Origin: Charina bottae | Taxonomy: Eukaryota > Chordata > Lepidosauria > Squamata > Charinaidae | Reading direction: 5' to 3' | Assembly (NCBI GenBank): GCA_023362775.1 | Contig: JALMGJ010000029.1 | Span: 6,359,268-6,423,267, forward strand | Length of the DNA stretch: 64,000 bases | Shown here: positions 13,480-23,160 of the stretch, in pieces | Layout: the number at the start of each line of letters is the position of its first letter | Position numbering within the stretch: position 1 is the stretch's first letter | Made by a program: the position numbers and the translations under genes | Notes under the pieces: generated by a model | Seen by the model: only the letters and a program-made list of their open reading frames with translations | Databases searched by the model: none | Told to the model about the DNA's origin: nothing

Positions 13480-16400
13480 TACATACATACATATAAAAAA
13501 GAAAAAGTAAAAATATAGCAAAGGAAAGAAAAGAAATATATAAGGAAATGATTACCCCCTTCGTCACAAGTATAAACAATTTTAATAATTTATCACCTTC
13601 TCTTATAATACAACAAACAATCTCTTCATCCCATATTTTATCTATAAACAGATCCTTACAACCTTGTCATTCAGTCCTGATGTCAGCAAAAATCCATTAA
13701 GGGTTACCAGAGATAACGGCATATCTATTTTAACCTTGATCAAATAAACTCACTTTATATTCCTTCCTTTTACTTTTAACAATCTTGATTTTTATCTCTT
13801 CAAATAATGTCCTAGAACAGGGGTCGGCAAACTTTTTATGCCGGGAGCCATTTTGACATGCTCGTGCACATTTTGAAATGCTAGAGAGCCAGGGGGCGGG
13901 GTTTGCGGGCGGGGGCCAATCACGTGGAAGGGGGCGGGGTTTGCGGGCGGGGGCCATTCGCATGGAAGGGGGCGAGGTTTGCGGGCGGGGGCCAATCACG
14001 TGGAAGGGGGCGGGGTTTGCGGGCGGGAGAGGGCGTCCACCCGGCCCAGCTGCCCGGGGTCCAGGGAGATCAGCTCCGGCGGGATCTGTGGCGAAGAGCG
14101 GCCGTGGGGGGGGGGGCGGCGACGACAAACGACACGCTTCAGGCTTTCAGCGCTGGAAGGAGGCCGCCTTCCAGCGCTGAAAGCCTGAAGCACGCCGCTT
14201 GTCGTCGCCGCCTGCCCCCCCCCCCACGGCCGCTCTTCGCCCGCACGCGTTGAACAAAGAAGACGATGGAGGGTGGGAAACGAGGCCTGCCCGCTTACCT
14301 GCCTGCTTGCCTCCCTCCGCGAGGCCCTCCGCTGCCTTCCCGGGGTCCAAGCCGGATCGGGGGCCTCGCGGAGAGAGGCAGGCAGGCAAGCGGGCAGCCC
14401 TGGCCTCCGCCGCTGGGCCCGCCCCCCTCGGCCGCTTCCGCCCGCCCGCGTTGAAGAAAGAAGACGATGGAGGGTGGGAAACGAGGCCTGCCCGCTTACC
14501 TGCCTGCTTGCCTCCCTCCGCGAGGCCCTCCGCTGCCTTCCCGGGGTCCAAGCTGGATCGGGGGCCTCGCGGAGAAAGGCAGGCAGGCAGGTAAGCGGGC
14601 AGCCCTGGCCTCCGCCGCCGGGCCCGCCCCCCTCGGCCGCTTCCGCCCGCCCGCGTTGAAGAAAGAAGACGATGGAGGGTGGGAAACGAGGCCTGCCCGC
14701 TTACCTGCCTGCTTGCCTCCCTCCGCGAGGCCCTCCGCTGCCTTCCCGGGGTCCAAGCCGGATCGGGGGCCTCGCGGAGAAAGGCAGGCAGGCAGGTAAG
14801 CGGGCAGCCCTGGCCTCCGCCGCCGGGCCCGACCCCCTCGGCTGCTTCCGCCCGCCCGCGTTGAGCGAAGATGATGATGGGGGGCGGGAAACGAGGCCTG
14901 CCCACTTACCTGCCGGCTTGCCTCTCTCCGCGCAGGGGCTGCTGCGGCTGGAGATGGCGCTGCCTCCCTGCCGCGCCTCGCTCAGTGCGAGAGCCAGGGG
15001 GCGGGGTTTGCGGGCGGGGGCCTATCACGTGGAAGGGGCGGGGGTGAGTTCAGCTGCGGAAGAGCCACACTCAAGGGGCCAAAGAGCCGCATCTGGCTCG
15101 CGAGCCGCCATTTCCGACCCTTGTCCTAGAATGTTTTTTTTTTCATTTTTTCTTTGTCCCTTCTCACAAAACCCTTCAGAACTTTAACAGATCTCTTTTG
15201 TAAATCCAATACAAGAAAGTGAGACATGTCCAAGAAAGAAAAAAAGAATGGGGAGCTTCAAACATCTACCAAAAATACTCAGCCTGTAGTCTTGCATATC
15301 GAATTCAGCTTAAGACCTCCTGCTTCTATTTTTATTTTTTATTTATTTATTTATAATTCAAATTTATCACCGCCCATCTCCCCCAATGGGGAACTCTATT
15401 TTTTTTAAAGCACAGACAAATCTGGAAATGTGATGCTTTGAAAAGCCTTAGAAATTTGTTTCTGAGCAAAGTTTTCAGGGTCCTTCTCATGACTATCACA
15501 TCCAGAATAAAATTATGCCCTCAATGTGCATCATTGGTGTCAATGGTAGAATTGTTCTTAGCAAGGAATGTATATAATTGCACTCATGGTCCACAAGCCA
15601 TTTTCAAAAAGCTAATTAAGTTATTCCAGATAGCTTGCTAACCTTAATCTCAGTCCAGAGTAGATTTCCATGGAGACATCTTGACTTTTGACCTCAGAAC
15701 TTTTTGGCACTTGAGTTTTCTTACTGGAATCCACAGCAGGTCTGTTTCCAGCAACGGACTTAAGTGGTTGAGAAAGCAGACTAGGTGTTGGTTTTGAAGT
15801 ATGGCTCTTATTCGCTAAGTAGCACAAGACAAAGGACACATCATTATCCTGGGTGAATATTTAAAAACCAACATATAAGAAAAAAATTAGAAATGGAAGC
15901 TTTTTCTCAAGAGCAGAACTTCTCTGCTTACTAATTGGCCAATTTTTCCCAGGGGAATAAAATTGCAAATCAGCCACCGTCGATTACACCTGCAGGACAT
16001 ATTTTTAAAAAGAAAATAACAGCAATTTTTAAAAAAATAACAAAAGGTGCTGACAGACACACAAGAAAGATAAATAAATAACTCAGCATGAAAAAGTTGC
16101 TTTGATTTACTTTGCTCCTTTCAGCAAGAGAGAGCAAGCTGAAAGCAGTGCCATCTGCCTTTCTCCAATCTGTCATTTATGGCTGTGCACAAAACACGCT
16201 TAAATTCCAGATGCAGAATTATGCAAATCTGCACAAGCCCTATTTGCATTTTACTTTATCACTGCAAAATTCCCAAGTTGTGCAGCCATTGCCTTAAGAA
16301 ACACGTCCTCACCTCTTCAAAGATATGAAAGAAGCAGATTTTACAAAACTTTATACTATGTCAGAAATCAAGGAGAAGAAATGGCTAATATACCTGCAAT

Positions 16401-19400
16401 GGCAGGTTTGGGTTTCGGGCATTGGCTTTTTGACAGCGGTAAAGCTGGACAGTTGAGCTGGGCAGAAAAAGATGGACATTCTTGAACTTTTGAAAGAGTC
16501 CTTTCCTTAATGACAGCAGCAGTTGATTTACCTGATCAAGAAATCAAAGAATATATTAAAGACTCATGTTTTCAGCAAGAAACAGTATTTCAGAAACAGC
16601 CTCAATGCACTTATAAAGAAAAGGCCTGGGTAAATGGTATATGTTGTTGAAGATGTAGTAAAAATATAGCTTTATTTAAATATATTCTTCCGATTGGGAA
16701 AGAAGTTATTACCTGCATTAATTCAAATTTGAGATTTAATTTTTCTGATGTTTATATTGTTTTGACGTTTATCACATAAGAATTGACATCTGGACAAAGA
16801 AAACTGATTTTCTGTATCTTAAAGCCAAAAGCCGTGTTGTTCAGCATTGAAAAGACAAGAATATGGCTCCAACCATTTAGTGATCTGCAGAATTGACCAA
16901 TATAGGTTAGCTTTGGATGACTGTGATGAATTATGGCTTCCATTTACTGAAATGTTTAACGTACAACTTTATATATGCCTGCCTGTCTGTGAATGTATGC
17001 TTTTGTTTCTTTTTCTTCTTTTATAATTTTGGGTATTCTTTTTGTTTTTTCTATTTAGTTAATTTTAAAAAGGAAGAAGAAAAAAGACTACAGTTATGAG
17101 TTATTGGATAATACTACAGGTAGTCCTCACTTAATGACCATTCATTTAGTGATGGTTCAGACTTACAAGGGTGCTGTAAAAACCAACTTACAACTGGTGC
17201 TCACACTTATGACCGTCGCAGTGTCCCCGTGGTCACGTGATCATGATTTGGGCGCTTGGCAACCGGTTCACATTTATGACCGCCGCAGCATCCCATGGTC
17301 ACGTGATTGCCATTTTTGACCTTCCTGGTCAGCTTCTGGCAAGCAAAATCAATAGGGAACCGTGTGATTCACTTAACGACCGCTGCAAAAAAGGCTGTAA
17401 AATCGATCGGATTTGCTTAATGACTGCTTTGCTTAGCAACCAAAATTCTGGTCTCAGTTGTGGTGGTTAAGCAAGGACTACTTGTATAAGGAATTAGCAT
17501 GACTTATGACCGCTACGCTGAAAAGTTCCCCACACTGCAAAACACACATTACGTTTTGTTGCAGTTTACATTTGTACGACCCTACAAACAAAAAAATATC
17601 TTCCAAGAGGAAGAGAAATTGAATGGACTAGGTTGGAGAAGAAAACAAGGCTAGTGCTTGGTGCCACAAGGAAGAGTACCCTATACTGTTTTTGTTGCTC
17701 TGCTCATTTCTACAAAACTATATTTACACTTAGTGTAGCTTCACCATTGTCGCTTTAAGCTCAACTGTTGTTTCAGATTTGGATCTCAACTTTTCCCCCT
17801 TGCTTTGCTTTAACACGAAGACCATGTCCTCGGCAAAGACTAGAAACAAAAGATTTGGAACATGCAAATTTTAATTATCCAATCTTGGAAATGCACCATC
17901 ATTCAAAACAACTTAATTTGCATGGTTGATGAATCAATGAGGTATCCAAGCCATTTTTCCCTCTCATATATATAGAACTTCTTTTATGCTAGTTTTAAAG
18001 CGAGAACATTTACTATTCTGAGTGCGCCAAGTCTGACTACTATAGAAATGACTTCTCTTCTGGGGGGGGGGACACACTACTTGTCCCCCATTCTGATCCT
18101 AATCACAATTTTTCTACAACACATGTATTGAATTTCAAATTTATACATGATGTCAAAATATTGCCAATATTTTAAATATTCTAATGAATGCTGGTGTCCA
18201 TATAATCTTAGCAAGTTGTTCAGGGTCACAAAGAATGTCCGCAGGAAGAAATAGCAGATCGTATGTTTGAGAGCAGAGTTGTCAATGAGGAAAACCACAG
18301 TTACCAGATGTTTTCTTGCAAGAATCAGAATCAGCTGGCTTCCCTATTGCTGTCACTCGTAACTGTTCCTGTAATTTTTTCATCTGCTCTTGCAATTTTC
18401 TCAACTCCTCTATGAGACAAAAAGAATAAGGGAGACAAATGTCATTGGAAGCATAAGGTTAGGTAAATGTGACACTTTTTTTTAAAAAAAAAGGATTCAA
18501 ACATAATTAAAATTTATTCTGAAAACTAAGTAAAATTCTGTGCTTGTTTTTCATGTTTCCAGCACTAGAAGAGCTATTTTTCCAATTCTATTAATTGCAC
18601 ACCATTTTGTTTACCCTCTAGATAAGAGCTTTCCAAACTGTGTGTCGGGACACATTAGTGTGTCGGCTGCAGTGTCTGGGTGTGTCGCTGCTGCTGCTGC
18701 CTCCTGGCTTCCATGCAGGTTCTAGTGCCTGCCTTGTGTCTTTCTGCCTCCAAACCAGCTGTGATTCCGCACAGGTCCTAGTGCCTGCCTTGTGCCTTGC
18801 TGCCTCCAAACCTGCTGTGATTCTGCACAGGTCCTAGTGCCTGCCTCGTGCCCTGCTGTAAGAGTGTGTCGCGAAATGATGCATGTCTAAAAAGTGTGTC
18901 ACCAACATGAAAAGTTTGGAAAGCTCTGCTCTAGATTCTAAGCAGAGGCTTTGCTTGTCTGAATGTTGAAAATACCATTGGAACAGCATTGTTTTTTTGG
19001 CTAGGAAGGATAATTTGGACAAGACACATGCATTCTGCATAAAATACATAACAGAACACAGAGCTACGTTATGAGCAATCTGAACGAGCTTTGAGGGTGG
19101 GGGGTGATGTGCCCAGAGGCAAAGAGGTGGAAAGCTGCTGTCTGTTGAGTTTGTTGAGGCAGTGGTGGGAAGACCTTCAGACAAAACTGGGTCAGTCAGT
19201 CATGTAAACATGCCCAGAAAGATCACGCTGCCTCAAATCACCATTTTGCATTTGAATGTCTGCCGCAAGATTTTAGGACCCCAGAGATGAATCGAGCCTG
19301 TCCATCCCTCATCTAACGTCTGAGAATCTTAGTTATTGCCATATTCCATCACGTAACGTTCAAATCAAAGCATTTACTATAAACCTTTTGAGACCGGTGA

Positions 19401-21324
19401 AGTCCTGAGCAACAAGTAATGGCATTCTCAGAGCATCTTCTGGACTCCAGAGTATACCACCTAGCCTCCACAGAGAATCATATATTCCACCCATTTCTGT
19501 GTAGGCTAAAATTAGAAAAAAACAAACGGAATCAACCAAAATTTAAGGTGCCGCTTCTATGTTACTGAGAGTGGGAGCTAGGAACCTCTCGACCGGCTGC
19601 AGTATTGACTCCATTTCTTTGAATTATTAAAAAAAACCCTCCGTTTTGGTAAGATAACTTTTAACCATCGAAAATATAAGAATGTTTCAAGAGACCTTGA
19701 AGATCTTCATTGGAATGTTCTTTCACTTGATCAAGAGCTACAGGATGGGGCATCTTCTGACCATTTTCCTCTTCCTCCAACAGGTCAGTCACATCTCCAA
19801 ACAACTCTGCCACATTTTCCTGGTTACAAGTGGATCCCCCCTCTTCCGCTTCCCCCTCCTCGGTGTAGGACTCATCATCTTCTGCCTCAAAGAGTAAATC
19901 ATACTCATCTTGATCTTCAGCTGCTCTTTCATTGCCTGCAGAATCTTCTTCTGCTTCATTCTCTACTAAGAGAGAAGCTAACAGGTCTAAATTATCATCC
20001 TCTGGAAGAAAATGAGTAATAGCTAGGTTAGCAATGATCCAATGGAGCAGCCTTACAAACGCTTCCACCCCCAACTATTAAAACCAAGCAAAATATACTT
20101 CAGTATATAATTACATCCCTGAGAGGAAACAGAAAGTTTTCTGTCCCCCCCCCCTCCCACCCCCGTTCAGAAGCAATGCCAATTTGCTCTTTTGTTCTGG
20201 AGCTGTTACCCCCCGCCCCCAAATATGTCCGTATGTGTGATTCAATTCTACAGTATATATACTTGGCCAAAAGCTACATTCCAAAAAGGAGAGGTCTGGG
20301 ACATACCTACGTGTGTGTGAGTGTGAGAACTGAATAACTAACTTAAGAAGTCAATGGCAAATCATGTCTGTGTTGTTGTTAAGAAAGCTACCTGGATGTG
20401 TCTCCATAGTCATTAGGAGTTAAAGAAGTCTTTATGAAAAATAGGAGAGAAGTGCAATGTTTGCACCCACCTGGCAACGATGCTTCAGAAGCAGCACAGA
20501 CACCCATTTTTTTTAAAGAAAAACCTAGAGCAGAGCTTTCCAAACTTTTCATGTTGGTGACACACTTTCTGGACATGCATAATTTCGCGACACACTCTTA
20601 CAGCAGGGCACAAGGCAGACACTAGGACCTGCGTGGAATCACAGCAGGTTTGGAGGCAGCAAGGCACAAGGCAGGCACTAGGACCTGCGTGGAATCCTGG
20701 CAGGGCTCGGAGGCAGCAGCAGCTGCGACACACCCAGACACTGCAGCCAACACACTAATGTGTCCCGACACACAGTTTGGAAAGCTCTGACCTAGAGACT
20801 GTCGATTGGATTATGGTGCTAAGAAAAAGACTTCCGCTACTCTTAAGGATGGAGGCATTAAAAACTGTTTTAAGTTCCTCCCGCTCCCCTGCTGCTTTAA
20901 GGAAGCCAATGTAAATACAGAAACAGATCACACCTTCTCCCTAAGTGATGTAGCTGCCCTACAAATTCAATTTAAGATTGCAATGCTCAGTTCTAACTTC
21001 TGTTCCCGAAGGAAACAATTTCCTATTTCTAAATTTTGTTCTGTTTGTCCTCTTGAGTTGTTTGAACATTTACTGTTATTCTCAGCTATCTCAATTCTTA
21101 CTGCTGTGACACCTTCACTTAATTCTGTATAATTCCCAGTCAAGAATTTGAATATGCTGTTTGAGCTCTTAAAGTGTATGTAGTTAAATCTGTAAATCCA
21201 TAAATTATAAGCAATTTCAGGCACAATGAATAGCTGTGCCCCTGATTCTGCAGAATCCCGAACAGTCACCTGAATGGGATATAATACATTTCAAAACCAC
21301 AACAATTCAATACTCACCATCCAT
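2312..21324 (-). CDS. MCM10: MCM10 replication initiation factor, 5' part (12 coding exons, C-terminus off window)
   Basis: MCM10 is a nuclear replication factor that activates the CMG helicase and binds DNA and DNA polymerase alpha. Seen: acidic N-terminus starting MDEDDNLDLLASLLVENEAE with ELFGDVTDLLEEEE, a coiled coil (ELRKLQEQMKKLQEQLRV) used for self-association in the family, the internal OB-fold (about residues 240-355) and its CCCH-type zinc finger (C377, C387, C396 or C399, H402), then the conserved KERLCQDSFYYGG block and the start of the linker to the C-terminal domain. The 1703 nt read in frame across all GT-AG junctions. Human MCM10 is 875 residues, so roughly the last 300 lie beyond the left edge. 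Its promoter is about 1.6 kb upstream of the start exon and 6 kb downstream of OPTN. Confidence 0.97.
2432..2460. repeat. (GAAA)n microsatellite at an MCM10 splice acceptor
   Basis: On the gene strand it is (CTTT)n directly before the AG of the exon ending at 2429. Confidence 0.92.
2526..2630 (-). CDS. MCM10: MCM10 coding exon 11
   Basis: 35 codons; QSCSEEFKGLLAVPSSGARN resembles human LSCSEEFKELMDLPTCGARN. Acceptor TTTCAG, donor GTACGT. Confidence 0.93.
   Translation of the reverse strand, partial: VSQSNRVRKSSKDCWQCPLLEHGTSINTLPKLVH
2725..3165 (+). mobile_element. MIR-like tRNA SINE with tripled internal module, copy 1
   Basis: tRNA-like head (TTGGTCTAGTGGTTTAAG), MIR-type core (GGGTGACCTTGGGCCAGTCA) and LINE-like tail. 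A 102-bp block starting AGGAGCCTGAGAGTTCTAG occurs at 2761, 2863 and 2965. MCM10 intron. Confidence 0.85.
3170..4890. other. MCM10 intron, nothing recognised
   Basis: AT-rich sequence between exons 10 and 11. I see no exon, RNA gene or clear element. Confidence 0.6.
4900..5000 (-). CDS. MCM10: MCM10 coding exon 10
   Basis: 101 nt; AAPKKKIQTTLTNMVVKGVD matches human APKKKIQTTLSNLVVKGTN. Basic nuclear-localisation-like PKKK. Phase 2 in, 1 out. Confidence 0.95.
5590..5655 (+). mobile_element. CR1/L2 tail fragment
   Basis: GGTGAGATGGGCGGCTGTAT then (AAAT)n. Confidence 0.6.
6051..6250 (-). CDS. MCM10: MCM10 coding exon 9 (zinc finger, second half)
   Basis: 200 nt; SECEYCQYHIQSQYRKLSSK completes the zinc finger, then KERLCQDSFYYGGVSSAAYA. 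The GTAAGA donor is chosen over an overlapping GT for phase. Confidence 0.97.
6365..6605. mobile_element. GC-module MITE, type B
   Basis: Ends CAGTGGTCCCCAACC and GGTTGGGGACCCCTG. Interior has repeated GGCGGGAGCCAAT modules (6421-6556). No clear target duplication. Confidence 0.75.
6901..7023. repeat. Palindrome centred on a hammerhead stem II-like hairpin
   Basis: A near-perfect inverted repeat with 61-bp arms (TGTAGCTTGAATCATGTCAA ... inverse). The centre reads GCTCCTTATCCAAGGAGC flanked by GAAACG on both strands. The CUGANGA box is missing because the fold-over point replaced it. Lies in an MCM10 intron. Confidence 0.65.
7140..7205 (-). mobile_element. 5S-derived SINE fragment, copy 6
   Basis: GGTCTCCCATCCAAACAGAA and CCCAACCGCACTTAGC reverse-complement to the 5S promoter core; MCM10 intron. 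Confidence 0.6.
7256..8460 (+). mobile_element. L1 3' end (ORF2 C-terminus to A-rich tail), split by a SINE
   Basis: WYMTPKKLSKTYKGPSNQGW and CGKHEGLFYHAWW match the L1 ORF2 C-terminal region. Ends with a pyrimidine-rich 3' UTR and ACAAAAAAAA. Old, with stops. MCM10 intron. Confidence 0.75.
7976..8302 (+). mobile_element. Sauria SINE, copy 1
   Basis: tRNA-derived head (CAGCAGGTAAGACGTCAGGC; B box GGTTCGAATCC), conserved centre (AGCTCCCGCAC; TCTTCGGACAACGCTGGCTC) and tail AGAGTCGGACACGACTG shared with BovB, ending CCTTTACC. Inserted in an L1. Confidence 0.93.
8598..8714 (-). CDS. MCM10: MCM10 coding exon 8 (zinc finger, first half)
   Basis: 39 codons; VSVDHPQKILILGEAMDLGT and CKARKKNGGPCTQ supply the first two zinc ligands (C377, C387). 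An L1 3' end stops at about 8460, roughly 140 bp past its donor. Confidence 0.97.
9532..9867. mobile_element. hAT MITE family 2, copy 1
   Basis: Ends CAGAGCTTTCCAAACT; perfect TTCTAGGC duplications. The interior has a tandem roughly 57-bp GC-rich module (CAGGTCCTAGTGCCTGCCTT). MCM10 intron. Confidence 0.92.
10080..10160 (+). mobile_element. CR1/L2 tail adjoining an MCM10 exon
   Basis: GCTGCCCAGAGTCACTTTTA and GAGATGGGCGGTGTATAAAT then (AATA)n; ends 8 bp from the exon donor at 10168. Confidence 0.75.
10169..10336 (-). CDS. MCM10: MCM10 coding exon 7 (OB-fold)
   Basis: 56 codons, phase 0 to 0: GKTFSIWHLNDLRDFSRSIS, then LFLFGDVHKEHWKT and LLNANPMKPKEGS, the DNA- and polymerase alpha-binding OB-fold core. 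Confidence 0.97.
10485..10610. mobile_element. hAT MITE family 1, copy 1
   Basis: Palindrome with ends CAGTGTTTCTCAACCTTGGC (left end CATTG) and perfect 8-bp target duplication TCCTGGAC on both sides. Within an MCM10 intron. No coding capacity; mobilised in trans by a hAT transposase. Confidence 0.92.
10690..10935 (-). mobile_element. tRNA-derived SINE, MIR-like, single core
   Basis: On the minus strand a tRNA-like head (TTTGGTGTAGGGGTTAAAGG) with B box GAGTTCTAGTC and a core TTGGGCCAGTCACATCCAC. MCM10 intron. Confidence 0.65.
11148..11312. mobile_element. GC-module MITE, type C (right end missing)
   Basis: Starts CAGGGGTCCCCAACCCCCAG; includes GGACCGATACCGGTCCATGG and two GATTGGCTCCCGCCTG modules, then stops abruptly without the opposite end. 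Confidence 0.7.
11400..11772 (+). mobile_element. CR1/L2 3' end
   Basis: Degraded coding end (CTGCCCCCGGAGATCAGACA; AAAACCTGGTTCTGTC) and tail CCCAGAGTCCCCCTTGGGGG, (AAAT)n. Confidence 0.8.
12090..12258 (+). mobile_element. CR1/L2 tail with (GATA)n
   Basis: GTTGTAAGCCGCCCAGAGTC and GAGATGGGCAGCTATATAAA. Confidence 0.75.
12260..12985. other. MCM10 intron, nothing recognised
   Basis: AT-rich, no repeat family recognised. Confidence 0.5.
12991..13156 (-). CDS. MCM10: MCM10 coding exon 6 (start of OB-fold domain)
   Basis: 166 nt; EEIDWVTFGVIIKKVTPQSS matches human EEIDWVTFGVILKKVTPQSV. Donor GTAAGT; ends phase 0. Confidence 0.97.
13245..13809 (-). mobile_element. L1 3' UTR fragment with complex microsatellite
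   Basis: AATTTTATTAAACATTACAG-type antisense L1 tail, similar to the start of the element at 62031. Appears to continue past element D to about 15300. Holds a (TG)n(TA)n(CA)n tract at 13360-13495. Confidence 0.6.
14091..14243. repeat. Palindrome inside element D
   Basis: Arms of about 75 bp around 14163-14167: CTTCAGGCTTTCAGCGCTGG versus its inverse, extending out to GAAGAGCGGCCGTGG / CCACGGCCGCTCTTC. Confidence 0.85.
14245..14925. repeat. Tandem array of about 204-bp GC-rich units in element D
   Basis: Units start near 14266, 14467, 14672 and 14877 (spacing 201, 205, 205), the last partial. Each unit has its own inverted pair (GCTTACCTGCC ... GGCAGGTAAGC) and so carries splice-donor-like CAGGTAAGC in both orientations. 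Confidence 0.9.
15325..15395 (-). mobile_element. CR1/L2 tail fragment
   Basis: TTTATCACCGCCCATCTCCC antisense tail after (TTTA)n. Confidence 0.6.
15643..15814 (-). CDS. MCM10: MCM10 coding exon 5
   Basis: 172 nt ending YSGLRLR (human FSGLRLR), a conserved entry to the internal domain. The acceptor CTACTTAG is inferred from phase match with the upstream exon; the linker part is serine-rich and poorly conserved. Confidence 0.9.
16394..16531 (-). CDS. MCM10: MCM10 coding exon 4
   Basis: 46 codons; SKVQECPSFSAQLNCPALPL resembles human QRIQESTCFSAELDVPALPR. Low-conservation linker between coiled coil and internal domain. Donor GTATAT. Confidence 0.9.
17115..17486. mobile_element. Tigger/pogo-like MITE, copy 1
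   Basis: Ends TACAGGTAGTCCTCACTTAA and its imperfect inverse, TA-flanked; interior of alternating TTATGACCG and GGTCACGTGAT motifs. MCM10 intron. Confidence 0.8.
18305..18409 (-). CDS. MCM10: MCM10 coding exon 3 (coiled coil)
   Basis: 35 codons: ELRKLQEQMKKLQEQLRVTA matches human ELRNLQEQMKALQEQLKVTT. Donor GTAACT, phase 1 to 1. Confidence 0.95.
18624..18928. mobile_element. hAT MITE family 2, copy 2
   Basis: Perfect duplication CTCTAGAT at 18616-18623 and 18929-18936; same tandem GC module. MCM10 intron. Confidence 0.92.
19696..20001 (-). CDS. MCM10: MCM10 coding exon 2 (acidic N-terminus)
   Basis: 306 nt. Very acidic, with ESYTEEGEAEEGG and ENVAELFGDVTDLLEEEE matching human ESYTEEADDGETG and ENLATLFGDMEDLTDEEE. 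Phase 1 in and out. Confidence 0.94.
20531..20789. mobile_element. hAT MITE family 2, copy 3 (inverse orientation)
   Basis: Perfect ACCTAGAG duplications. Interior inverted relative to copies 1 and 2. MCM10 intron. Confidence 0.92.
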
Positions 21325-21347
21325 TCTTTCAGCAACACCAGGAAAGA
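21318..21347 (-). CDS. MCM10: MCM10 start exon (ATG at 21322-21324)
   Basis: Only seven coding bases (ATGGATG) followed by a GTGAGTA donor. Joined to the next exon they give MDEDDNLDLL, like human MDDEEDNLSLL. The acceptor (about 21348) is less certain than the donor, so the exon's upstream edge is approximate. Confidence 0.85.
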
Positions 21348-21708
21348 CTTAAAAGAATTCTTGTTTTTTAGGACCTTAAAAGCAATAATAAAAACTAATA
21401 AAATAACCTTTTGTGGACTGTCATAAAAGCAAAAGGCTGGGGAATGAGAAGCATAAAAATATATCCAAAGCTGAAAATTGCCATTGAGGTTTTTTTACTA
21501 CACAATCTTGGAAGACTTCAGGCCAGGCAAAAAATGGGGGCAGAGGCTCCATGCAATTGACAGGTTGGGCATTCTTGATGTATAGCTAAGTTCAGAAAGA
21601 ATGAGAAGAGATGCAATCTCACAGGGAAAATGCTGAATTCCTGGTTCCACCACCCTGGGAAACAAACTCATCCAAAACTCCTCTGCAACATGGGGGCAAG
21701 CTGTAGAT

Positions 21709-21936
21709 CAGTGCTTTCCAAACTGCCGCCGTTGGCAACACAGCAACGGCGGCGGCAGCAGCAGCTGCGGCCTCGTGTTTTCCACTAAAACCCGGAAGCG
21801 CTGATGGCACGCTGCTGCCGTCGCCACTGCCGCGTGCGTCGCCACATGCACCCCCGCCGTGTGCGTCGCCACATGCGCCCCCGCCGTGCACGTCCACTTC
21901 CGGGTTTTGTCGCGACACACAGTTTGGAAAACTGTG
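21709..21936. mobile_element. hAT MITE family 2, copy 4 (divergent interior)
   Basis: Perfect CTGTAGAT duplications; the interior has CGTGCGTCGCCACATG-type repeats rather than the usual module. MCM10 intron. Confidence 0.9.
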
Positions 21937-22299
21937 CTGTAGATTGTTCTTCATTTTCATTTCACCACCAGCCAGCCCCTGGCCTGGCCACGATTTAACC
22001 AGCATAAGGTCTCAAAGTGAACAAAGCCACCACACAAGCCAGGGTGTGGATAGGTGCCAAAGCACAACTTCAAGTAACATGGAAGCACTTCCTAAAGTGG
22101 GCAAGGTTAAAACTATCAGAATAATTCTGAGTAGGTAATACGGGCAGCGGCTTCCCTATTGCAGATCCCAAATCAAAAAATTAGACGGAATGAGAGCGTG
22201 CAAAGGGGTAAGTAAATTCTCCATGGGGCACAAAGCATCTCTTTGTTGCATCGGGAAGCACCTTCTCAAAGAAGGTGGGTTCACACAACCTAACTAAAC

Positions 22300-22385
22300 C
22301 AGTGTTTCTCAACCTCAGCAACTTTAAGATGGGTGGACTTCGACAAGTCCACCCATCTTAAAGTTGCTGAGGTTGAGAAACATTG
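22300..22385. mobile_element. hAT MITE family 1, copy 2 (shortened centre)
   Basis: Same ends, but the centre is deleted to GGACTTCGACAAGTCC; 86 bp. Flanking octamers only partly match. Confidence 0.85.
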
Positions 22386-22911
22386 TACTCAGCCAAAACA
22401 ACACCCTTGCTCCATATTGATCCACCCTCTGGCCCCAAAGCTCCAGCATTGCTTGAAAATAAATCCCAATTACGGGATTCTGTTATTTTATTTACCTTTT
22501 TTTTTAAAATTTAATTAATTAATTTAAGAAGTTACTTGCACAATCATGCAATTACTTCCATTCCTGGGAGTGAAACTCAATTGGGTTTTAATTTCTTCCC
22601 AGTTTGTTTAGGGTAGAGGCTGATACACCACCCCATCGAGTTGACTCCATGCGGTTTGCAGGAAGTTATTTTAAAATTCCAGTTCAACTTTCCGCTTCAA
22701 CCCGGACCAGCTGCATGGAATTTGCCGATGGATGGAAATCAATGCTTTGGTTTGAAATCATTGGTTTGCTCCCCTTTGAATAGCGGACCCCCATCCGACA
22801 CCGCCCCCCGACCTTTCTTTGCACAATGCACTCGCTGTAACCCCTTTCTGCAGCCTCTCTCCCCTTTCATCCCCGTCCCATCTTTGCTTGAAAAAGCTAA
22901 AACTTTCTTAC

Positions 22912-23160
22912 CTTAATTGCAGCTCTTCCTTCCGCCAAAGAAGAAGCGGCGCTGAAACCCCGCCAAAACTTTCAATTCCGACCCGCCCCCGACGCGTTTG
23001 CACTCTGTACGTAGTTCCGGGCGGTATCACAGAGACTTCTTTATTCGTATCTCTATGAAACCACATTGGCGGGGTAGAGAGAGCGCCCGAAACTACTCCG
23101 ACACTCACGAGATGCGCATGCGCGGCGAGCTGTGATTGGCTCGCTCTGCGGACCATACAA
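22912..23160 (-). promoter_or_regulatory. MCM10: MCM10 promoter and noncoding exon 1
   Basis: CpG-rich. The exon ends at 22912 with donor GTAAGA. On or near it are E2F-like sites (CTTTGGCGGA at 22931-22940, GTTTTGGCGGGG at 22958-22969, GTTTCGGGCGC at 23083-23093, and TTGGCGGGG on the plus strand near 23066), an NRF1 palindrome TGCGCATGCGC (23113-23123) and an inverted CCAAT box (23134-23138). This is what an S-phase gene promoter looks like. The exact start site is not determinable. Confidence 0.75.

Larger units (their letters stand above)
13818..15123. mobile_element. GC-module hAT element, type D (1.3 kb)
   Basis: Ends CAGGGGTCGGCAAAC and CCGACCCTTG with perfect TCCTAGAA duplications (13810-13817, 15124-15131). 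Contains modules at 13894-14031 and 14996-15044, a palindrome and a tandem array. It splits an L1 3' region in an MCM10 intron. Open frames inside come from GC content. Confidence 0.88.

Noticed and set aside
14147..14905. Long open frames on both strands over the GC-rich array (up to 252 codons)
   Set aside because: They follow the tandem unit and occur in several frames at once; no family resemblance. GC-rich repeats lack stop codons by composition.
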